Shown: positions 1-3,559 of the stretch, piece after piece
Layout: each line of letters opens with the position of its first letter
Position numbering within the stretch: position 1 is the stretch's first letter
Source: JAZNOQ01 sp045589215
Lineage (GTDB): Bacteria > Bacillota > Clostridia > Oscillospirales > CAG-272
Direction: 5' to 3'
Assembly (NCBI GenBank): GCA_045589215.1
Contig: JAZNOQ010000102.1
Span: forward strand, 1 to 7,159
Length of the DNA stretch: 7,159 bases
The notes under the pieces: model-generated
What the model was told of the DNA's origin: nothing
Databases searched by the model: none
Seen by the model: only the letters and a program-made list of their open reading frames with translations
Translations under genes and position numbers: made by a program

Positions 1-10
1 CAATTTTCAT
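1..10 (-). CDS. Possible start of a further gene running off the left edge
   Basis: On the minus strand a clean ribosome binding site (AAGGAG, complement of 17-22) is followed after six bases by ATG (8-10) and the codons for Lys-Ile before the window ends. It begins 15 bases beyond the stop of the truncated trpB2 reading frame, so it would be the next cistron of the T-box-controlled transcript. Only three codons are visible and nothing can be said of the product. Whether it is a separate gene or a re-initiation site within a damaged trpB2 cannot be decided from this window. Confidence 0.45.
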
Positions 11-25
11 TTTCAACTCCTTGGC

Positions 26-367
26 TCACAGAACGACATGGCTACGATCCGACTTGATCTTCGCGGGTGTTCCGAGCTTCTTCTCAAGGCAATACGCACG
101 GATCAGGGGCGCGGGACGGTACATCTTATAGAAGTCGCGGATTTCATCGGGGATCGGGATATACGCATTCGTTTCGTCAAGCTCCTGCTGTACAAGCTCG
201 TCGCAGAACACCGTTCCAAGCTTTTCCGCCGTCATCGGCTTCATCGTTTCGGGATCAAGAAGCGGAGCGGGCTTGTTCTTCATATCGGCGCGGACGTTAT
301 ACCACTCCCTTGGCATTTCGCTTTCTTCAAGATAAATTTTGTAGGGGATCTTTTGTTCGGACATCAT
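26..367 (-). pseudogene. trpB: Truncated TrpB2-type tryptophan synthase beta-like protein (N-terminal fragment)
   Basis: The product starts MMSEQKIPYK and reads as the N-terminus of the TrpB2 family: the motif around residues 11-24 (YLEES..MPREWYN), the Pro-rich stretch near 33-44, EL.QQE near 57-62, the IPIPDEIRDFYKMYRPAPLI core (70-89), and ALEKKLGTPAKI-like sequence to about residue 104. Family members are roughly 430-450 aa and bind PLP through a lysine in an SHK.N motif shortly after this point. Here homology ends after PAKI, nine unrelated residues follow (KSDRSHVVL), and the frame stops at 113 aa. The catalytic lysine is missing, so it cannot be a working synthase. The start has a strong AGGAGG (complement of 373-378) five bases before the first ATG and eight before a second ATG at 364; either could be used. 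The gene lies directly behind a T-box leader, which fits tryptophan control. Other +/- frames downstream did not resume the family sequence, so a simple frameshift is unlikely; a deletion or rearrangement junction is more likely. Confidence 0.75.
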
Positions 368-412
368 TTCGTCCTCCTTTCGGAATTTTTTGCCACGGCG
401 TAAAGAGGCGCT

Positions 413-457
413 AAAAAACCAAAAAGCCCCCGATCTGCAACGAATGCAGACCAAGGG
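413..457 (-). terminator. T-box attenuator terminator
   Basis: On the minus strand a 13-bp stem (427-439 with 445-457, five-base loop 440-444) contains the perfect inner arms TCTGCA/TGCAGA and an outer helix of G-C and G-U pairs. It is followed by CTTTTTGG and a second run of six T. It overlaps the 3' arm (CCTT) of the antiterminator at 453-456, so the two structures are mutually exclusive, as expected in transcription-attenuating T-box leaders. Uncharged tRNA should favour read-through into the trpB2 fragment. Confidence 0.9.
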
Positions 458-479
458 CGAAATTTCGCGGTGCCACCTT
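453..479 (-). promoter_or_regulatory. T-box antiterminator
   Basis: The minus strand folds as AAGG, the seven-base bulge TGGCACC, then GCGA-AATT-TCGC, then CCTT. The outer helix AAGG/CCTT and the inner helix GCGA/TCGC are both perfect. This is the canonical antiterminator, whose bulge binds the free NCCA end of uncharged tRNA. The CCTT arm is shared with the terminator stem, giving the switch. Confidence 0.92.
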
Positions 480-685
480 GCTTTTAGCCTACGGCTCTCT
501 CTTTGAGATACCAACATACCTCTGACTTCTAACGCGAGTCTTACGTCGGCGCATTTAACGCCACCCTCGGCAGTCCATATTATTCGGCACGCCCTGCGGA
601 ACTCACACCGTAATCCGCTCGCTTGGAAGACGCTCTCCGATTTTTTTCTGCCTCATCGGTTTACTCATGATATTTGGTTGTGACG

Positions 686-714
686 ATTATACCACCAATC
701 GCACCGAATGTCAA
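686..714 (-). promoter_or_regulatory. Consensus sigma-A promoter of the T-box/trpB2 transcript
   Basis: Minus strand TTGACA (complement of 709-714), exactly 17 bases, then TATAAT (complement of 686-691). Both hexamers match consensus at every position. The predicted start is near 679, giving a leader of about 310 nt before the trpB2 start. Such a strong promoter fits control exerted afterwards by the T-box rather than at initiation. Confidence 0.9.
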
Positions 715-715
715 G

Positions 716-725
716 GGGATATCCC
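716..725. repeat. Short palindrome GGGATATCCC next to the -35 box
   Basis: A perfect 10-bp palindrome lies one base upstream of the -35 hexamer of the trpB2 promoter. It could be a repressor or activator half-site, or chance. There is no recognised regulator match. Confidence 0.3.
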
Positions 726-762
726 GATTTTTTCGAAAAAACCTGTCTTTTTCGAAAAAATC
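726..762 (-). terminator. Perfect 15-bp AT-rich inverted repeat after cysK, probable terminator
   Basis: The arms at 726-740 and 748-762 are exact reverse complements (GATTTTTTCGAAAAA) separated by seven bases. The repeat begins eight bases after the cysK stop codon on the minus strand. A hairpin at this place suggests a terminator, and it separates cysK from the trpB2 promoter. It is atypical: the stem is AT-rich, the arms themselves contain TTTTTCGAAAAA palindromes, and no U-run follows the 3' arm (GGGATATCC follows). It may instead act as a transcript 3'-end stabiliser or a DNA site. Confidence 0.5.
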
Positions 763-769
763 AGCGCCC

Positions 770-1699
770 TTACGTGAAAAGATCGGTCGAAAGATAACGG
801 TCGCCCGTATCGGGAAGAAGCACAACGATGCGCTTCCCTGCGTTTTCAGCGCGGCATGCAAGAGCCGCTGCGGCGTGTAACGCCGCGCCCGACGAAATTC
901 CGACAAGCACACCCTCAGCTCTGCCGATCAGACGTGCCGCCGCGTACGCCTCCTCTTCGGACACGGGAATGATCTCGTCGATCACCGAACGGTCGAGGAC
1001 TGCGGGAATAAAATTCGCACCGATCCCCTGAAGCCCGTGCGCGCCTGCCGTTCCTCCCGACAAAAGCGGAGAACGCATAGGCTCTACGGCAACCACGCGA
1101 AGTGCGGGATTCTTCTCTTTCAGGTATTTTGCAACGCCCGTGATCGTACCGCCCGTTCCGACACCCGCAACGAAAATATCCACGTCACCGTCTGTATCCG
1201 CCCAGATCTCGGGACCCGTTGTACAGCAATGTGCCTCGGGGTTCATCGGATTATCGAACTGTGCGGGAATAAAGCTGTTCGGCGTCTCTTTCGAGATGCG
1301 CTCTGCCTCCTCGATCGCACCCTTCATACCCCGCGCGCCCGGCGTAAGAACGACCTCTGCACCGTATGCCCGCATCAGAACGATGCGCTCTCGCGACATC
1401 GTGTCGGGCATTACGATCACCGCACGGTACCCACGCGCCGCCGCAACGGCAGCAAGACCGATGCCCGTGTTTCCCGAGGTCGGCTCAATGATCACCGAGC
1501 CCTTTTGGAGCTTCCCCTCACGCTCTGCGGCGTTGATCATCGAAAGTGCCACGCGATCCTTCACAGATCCCGCAGGATTGAGGTATTCAAGCTTTGCAAG
1601 AAGCTGCGCCGAGAGACCAAGCTCTTCCTCGATCCTGTGAAGCGCAAGAAGCGGAGTGTTGCCGATCAGCTCATCGACCGACTGATAAATGCGGGACAT
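770..1699 (-). CDS. cysK: Cysteine synthase A (O-acetylserine sulfhydrylase)
   Basis: This 309-aa cytoplasmic PLP enzyme makes L-cysteine from O-acetylserine and sulfide, the last step of cysteine synthesis. The length is the family norm. Visible family signatures in order: IGNTPL at 12-17, NPAGSVKDR with the PLP Schiff-base lysine K47, TSGNTG substrate loop at 74-79, the phosphate-binding GTGGT at 181-185, VEP at 205-207, GLQGIGANF at 222-230, GISSGAA with S270 expected to contact the PLP pyridine nitrogen, and PDTGDRYLST near the C-terminus. The NPE.H..TTGPEIW segment (153-166) has two cysteines (HCCTTG) where charged residues are common in relatives. The start at 1699 is chosen because AAAGGAGA (complement of 1705-1712) sits five bases upstream and because the family N-terminus begins here; longer in-frame extension upstream runs through the promoter region. 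It stands alone between terminators, with its own promoters. A cystathionine beta-synthase-like role is less likely because the protein has no extra regulatory domain. Confidence 0.96.
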   Translation of the reverse strand: MSRIYQSVDELIGNTPLLALHRIEEELGLSAQLLAKLEYLNPAGSVKDRVALSMINAAEREGKLQKGSVIIEPTSGNTGIGLAAVAAARGYRAVIVMPDTMSRERIVLMRAYGAEVVLTPGARGMKGAIEEAERISKETPNSFIPAQFDNPMNPEAHCCTTGPEIWADTDGDVDIFVAGVGTGGTITGVAKYLKEKNPALRVVAVEPMRSPLLSGGTAGAHGLQGIGANFIPAVLDRSVIDEIIPVSEEEAYAAARLIGRAEGVLVGISSGAALHAAAALACRAENAGKRIVVLLPDTGDRYLSTDLFT

Positions 1700-1715
1700 A
1701 AAAGTCTCCTTTCGT

Positions 1716-1728
1716 ACGGTTTTACCGT
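1716..1728. repeat. Small inverted repeat ACGGT-TTT-ACCGT in the cysK leader
   Basis: Perfect five-base arms with a three-base spacer lie between the proximal -10 box and the cysK ribosome binding site. It would overlap the transcription start of the proximal promoter, so it could be an operator or a small leader hairpin. No regulator can be named. Confidence 0.35.
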
Positions 1729-1729
1729 T

Positions 1730-1758
1730 ATAATAACATAGACGATCTGTAAAGTCAA
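1730..1758 (-). promoter_or_regulatory. cysK proximal promoter candidate
   Basis: Minus strand TTGACT (complement of 1753-1758), 17 bases, TATTAT (complement of 1730-1735). Each hexamer has one mismatch to the sigma-A consensus. The start would be near 1723, giving a short leader of about 24 nt to the cysK ATG. Confidence 0.6.
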
Positions 1759-1793
1759 GCAGAAAGATCTTCCGTTTTTCTGCCGATACGCAT

Positions 1794-1822
1794 ATTATAG
1801 CACATCGAGAATAAAAAATCAA
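1794..1822 (-). promoter_or_regulatory. cysK distal promoter candidate
   Basis: Minus strand TTGATT (complement of 1817-1822), 17 bases, TATAAT (complement of 1794-1799). The -10 box is perfect and the -35 has two mismatches. It lies immediately after the cotJC terminator. The start would be near 1787, giving a leader of about 88 nt that contains the proximal promoter and its inverted repeat. Confidence 0.65.
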
Positions 1823-1837
1823 TAATTTTATTAGCAT

Positions 1838-1883
1838 AAAAATGAGGGCATATCAAACACGAAGCCGCATTTGATACACCCTC
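1838..1883 (-). terminator. Intrinsic terminator of the cotJ operon
   Basis: The arms begin GAGGGTGTATCAAA and end TTTGATATGCCCTC on the minus strand, paired throughout with two G-U pairs. The inner TGCG/CGTG extends the stem to about 18 bp with a GCTT tetraloop, and it is followed by ATTTTTATG. It ends the cotJC transcript and insulates cysK, whose distal promoter begins 16 bases further on. Confidence 0.9.
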
Positions 1884-1893
1884 TAAGGGATAT

Positions 1894-1923
1894 GAGGCGG
1901 CGCGTCTCTCGGTATAACGCCTC
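1894..1923. repeat. Secondary inverted repeat GAGGCG/CGCCTC
   Basis: Six-base perfect arms (1894-1899 and 1918-1923) lie in the 84-base stretch between the cotJC stop and the terminator. There is no T-run on either side. It could be a helper hairpin in the 3' untranslated region. No coding sequence is supported here. Confidence 0.3.
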
Positions 1924-1967
1924 TCTGAACACAGCAAAGCCGAGGCGAACGCCCGCCGTGAGATCAC

Positions 1968-2606
1968 TTACTTACAGCACCCCATCTTATCGGTTTTCGA
2001 ATTGCATTTTGCATTCTCAAAAGAGGGATTGTAGGCGTAGAAATTCTGCGCGTTGAGATCATCCTGCGCCAGCCGCAAAGCATCGGAAAAGCGCTGATAA
2101 TGCACGATCTCGCGGGCGCGCAGGAACTTGATCGGCTCTCTGACGTCAGGATCGTCCACAAGGCGGAGGATATTGTCATACGTCGTACGCGCCTTTTGCT
2201 CTGCCGCAAGATCCTCGTGAAGATCGGTCAGGAGATCCCCCTTGGATGCGATATATTTCATGTCATACGGCACGCCCGATGCGGCGACGGGGTAAATGCC
2301 CGTCGTATGATCGACGAAATACGTTGCGAAGGGCGTTCCCGCGATCTCCTCTTCGGAAAGATTTCTTGTGAGCTGATAGATGATCGCGGCAACCATCTCC
2401 ATATGCGCGAGCTCCTCGGTTCCAACGTCCGTCAGGATCCCCGTGATCTTGTCATTCGGACAGGCGTAGCGCTGATGCAGATAACGCATCGACGCCCCAA
2501 TTTCACCGTCGGGACCGCCGAGCTGCGACACGATGACCTGAGCGAGCTTGGTGTTCGGATTTTTGATCTTTACAGGAAACTGCAGCTTCTTTTCATAGAT
2601 CCACAT
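1968..2606 (-). CDS. cotJC: Spore coat protein CotJC, manganese-catalase family
   Basis: The 212-aa protein opens with MWIYEKKLQFPVKIKNPN, the characteristic CotJC/Mn-catalase start, and aligns throughout with the spore coat CotJC family. All five residues expected as dimanganese ligands are in place: E35 (GPDGEIGAS), E65 and H68 (GTEELAHME), E136 (AAEQKAR) and H169 (REIVHYQRF). A ferritin-like four-helix fold and hydrogen-peroxide disproportionation in the spore coat are therefore plausible, from family knowledge. The end of the protein, after about residue 195, is a Cys-containing tail (C201, C210, C211) that the catalytic core does not need. The ATG is seven bases from AAAGGAGA (complement of 2614-2621), and that site overlaps the cotJB stop, so translation is probably coupled. 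It is the last gene of cotJABC and is followed by a strong terminator. Confidence 0.96.
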   Translation of the reverse strand: MWIYEKKLQFPVKIKNPNTKLAQVIVSQLGGPDGEIGASMRYLHQRYACPNDKITGILTDVGTEELAHMEMVAAIIYQLTRNLSEEEIAGTPFATYFVDHTTGIYPVAASGVPYDMKYIASKGDLLTDLHEDLAAEQKARTTYDNILRLVDDPDVREPIKFLRAREIVHYQRFSDALRLAQDDLNAQNFYAYNPSFENAKCNSKTDKMGCCK

Positions 2607-2620
2607 ATTACCTTCTCCTT

Positions 2621-3121
2621 TCAGTTGCTGTCAAGGTGCCAGGGCCACGGACCCTCTGCCCATTTCCAGCAGGTCTTGCTTTGGTTGTCGTAAAGCGTCA
2701 TCGGTCCGCACTCCTCATTGATCTTTTCAAGGAGACAGTTCCGTTCCTCAAGCAGCTTGTGATAATACGCAAGGGCACAATCCGACTCGGGGTATGCGTT
2801 CAGATAAAGCGCAACATCCACGATACCGAATTCGAGCTTACGTAGCTTCTCGATCAAGTCACAGCACAACTTTTTTTCATTCGCAGACGCGCCTTCTCTT
2901 TCGTGCATATGGTGCGCGTGATCCGTCCCGACGGTATTCATTCCGTAGCCCGCGTGGTGATGATGACTCCCTGCCCCATTCGTTTTGCTCGTACAGCCGC
3001 AGGAACTGCCCATTCGGGTATTATAATAGGGGCGCGACATCCCACGGTTCATCGTGCGGTTATTTGTACCGCATCCCGTACATCCGTTTCCCATACGGAC
3101 ATTCATTTCTCTCTCATCCAT
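2621..3121 (-). CDS. cotJB: Spore coat protein CotJB with Cys/His-rich N-terminal extension
   Basis: The C-terminal half (about 81-166) is a standard CotJB domain: KLCCDLIEKLRKLEFGIVDVALYLNAYP, then LAYYHKLLEERNCLLEKINEECGP, ending KWAEGPWPWHLDSN with the family's EGPWPW motif. Typical CotJB proteins are about 80-100 aa; this one is 166 aa. The first 80 residues are low-complexity, rich in Asn, Gly, Arg, Met, Cys and His, with CTGC (14-17), CGC (41-43), HHHH (53-56) and HAHHMH (68-73). The start at 3121 is supported by AAGGGAGG upstream and by the ATGGATGA overlap with the cotJA stop (8 bases shared), typical of coupled genes. An internal start at M61 would give a near-normal length but has no comparable context. 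CotJB is thought to work with CotJA and CotJC in assembling the inner coat; the role of the extension is unknown. Confidence 0.9.
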   Translation of the reverse strand: MDEREMNVRMGNGCTGCGTNNRTMNRGMSRPYYNTRMGSSCGCTSKTNGAGSHHHHAGYGMNTVGTDHAHHMHEREGASANEKKLCCDLIEKLRKLEFGIVDVALYLNAYPESDCALAYYHKLLEERNCLLEKINEECGPMTLYDNQSKTCWKWAEGPWPWHLDSN

Positions 3122-3401
3122 TGCAACAGCCTCCCTTCGTATGCATTCCGCATTCAAAAGGCAGGTCGAGCTCCTCAAAGATCGTTCCCCTGTGCATTGC
3201 GGTGTCGAGGTCAAGGATGCGATCAAATCGCTGTATCGGTGCATAGACCATTCCGACGGGGTAGCCGTCGAGCCCCCAGGATGATCTGCACGCGCCGTCG
3301 CAGACGTCTGCCGATGCTTCAACGTCGCAACCGCACCCCACGGCATCGTTATTCCCCATCCGTGTACGCAACGACGCATTCGTCATATTTTCGGTATACA
3401 C
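3114..3401 (-). CDS. cotJA: Spore coat associated protein CotJA
   Basis: The 95-aa product contains the CotJA core MVYAPIQRFDRILDLDTA followed by MHRGTIFEELDLPFE (about 51-83). CotJA is a small coat protein needed for CotJC to enter the spore coat, from work on Bacillus. It is Cys-rich: residues 23, 25, 34, 38, 84 and a GGCCNG C-terminus (92, 93). I chose the GTG at 3401 because a purine-rich AAAGGAAAGGTGA lies eight bases upstream. In-frame alternatives are GTG at 3413 and ATG at 3425; the latter has no ribosome binding site and its reading frame runs through the ribosome binding site of the GTG. First gene of the cotJABC operon; its last eight bases overlap the cotJB start. Confidence 0.9.
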   Translation of the reverse strand: MYTENMTNASLRTRMGNNDAVGCGCDVEASADVCDGACRSSWGLDGYPVGMVYAPIQRFDRILDLDTAMHRGTIFEELDLPFECGMHTKGGCCNG

Positions 3402-3409
3402 TTTGGTAT

Positions 3410-3422
3410 TCACCTTTCCTTT
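3410..3422 (-). promoter_or_regulatory. Ribosome binding site deciding the cotJA start
   Basis: Minus strand AAAGGAAAGGTGA resembles AAGGAGGTGA and lies eight bases before GTG at 3401. It falls inside the reading frame that would begin at ATG 3425, which argues against that longer form. Confidence 0.6.
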
Positions 3423-3434
3423 CATAAAATTCTG

Positions 3435-3455
3435 TGACCGTCCGTTCGGCGGTCA
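3435..3455. repeat. Near-perfect 21-bp palindrome upstream of cotJA
   Basis: The outer arms TGACCG/CGGTCA are exact and an inner CCG/CGG pair is also symmetric (TGACCG-n-CCG-nn-CGG-n-CGGTCA). It lies just downstream of the candidate -10 element, in the expected 5' leader. It could be an operator for a dimeric regulator or a leader hairpin. No family is recognised. Confidence 0.45.
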
Positions 3456-3459
3456 TTCC

Positions 3460-3491
3460 ATTTTATGCACAATTTTGTCGAAAGGTGTCAA
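3460..3491 (-). promoter_or_regulatory. cotJ operon promoter candidate
   Basis: Minus strand TTGACA (complement of 3486-3491) begins right after the preceding terminator's T-run. It is followed after 18 bases by CATAAAAT (complement of 3460-3467). As a sigma-A promoter the -35 is perfect and the -10 (CATAAA) is moderate. CATAAAAT also matches the sporulation sigma-E -10 consensus CATACAAT at seven of eight positions, which would fit known cotJ control in Bacillus, but I see no good sigma-E -35. Which factor is used is unresolved. Confidence 0.45.
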
Positions 3492-3529
3492 GAAAAAGGG
3501 GCTCTCTCTCATAGGTGAGAAAGCCCCTC
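3491..3529 (-). terminator. Intrinsic terminator of the GDPD gene
   Basis: Minus strand GGGGCTTTCTC pairs with GAGAGAGCCCC (3517-3527 and 3498-3508; 11 bp with one T-G pair, eight-base loop) and is followed by TTTTTCT. It begins about 30 bases after the stop of the large gene. Its first arm is part of the 31-nt repeated element. Confidence 0.9.
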
Positions 3530-3554
3530 ATTTTATATTGGTCTATTCATTTTT
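3524..3554 (-). repeat. 31-nt direct repeat, copy 1 (pre-terminator element)
   Basis: On the minus strand this starts AAAAATGAATAGACC, continues AATATAAAA and ends T-GAGGGG. It matches the copy at 7129-7159 at 30 of 31 bases, same strand. It begins five bases after the stop codon of the GDPD gene and its last bases form the 5' arm of the terminator. The hairpins that follow the two copies differ in sequence, so only this upstream element is conserved. Confidence 0.9.
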
Positions 3555-3559
3555 GAGGA

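Larger units (their letters stand above)
413..679 (-). ncRNA. T-box leader RNA, probably tRNA-Trp responsive
   Basis: The leader carries the hallmark T-box sequence AAGGTGGCACCGCG (complement of 466-479), a downstream terminator, and upstream helices typical of Clostridial T-boxes: a GGAGAGCG segment near 629-636, a GGTGTGAG element near 606-613, a TATGGAC element near 575-581, and a 7-bp hairpin GAGGTAT/GTATCTC (roughly 501-518) that would be stem III. The T-box bulge reads UGGC, which pairs with GCCA, meaning a tRNA with discriminator base G73. Bacterial tRNA-Trp has G73, as do several others (Asp, Asn, Gln, Glu, Ser), so this supports but does not prove Trp. The downstream trpB2 fragment points the same way. 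I could not place the specifier codon securely; a TGG at about 578-580 exists but sits in a conserved structural element. The 5' end is inferred from the promoter at 686-714. Confidence 0.9.

Noticed and set aside
575..581. TGG in TATGGAC as the T-box specifier codon
   Set aside because: The triplet would fit Trp, but it lies in the GGAC-type conserved element before the distal part of the leader rather than in a position I can defend as the specifier loop.
1037..1741. Long plus-strand open frames (1037-1741 and 1140-1640) opposite cysK
   Set aside because: They are antisense to a clearly recognised cysK, show no family sequence and have arginine-rich, low-quality composition typical of shadow frames.
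1755..1967. 70-codon minus-strand frame between cotJC and cysK
   Set aside because: It runs through the cotJ terminator hairpin and the cysK promoters and lacks a ribosome binding site.
2100..2693. Plus-strand 197-codon frame opposite cotJC/cotJB
   Set aside because: Shadow of cotJC, whose five metal ligands and family sequence are intact on the minus strand.
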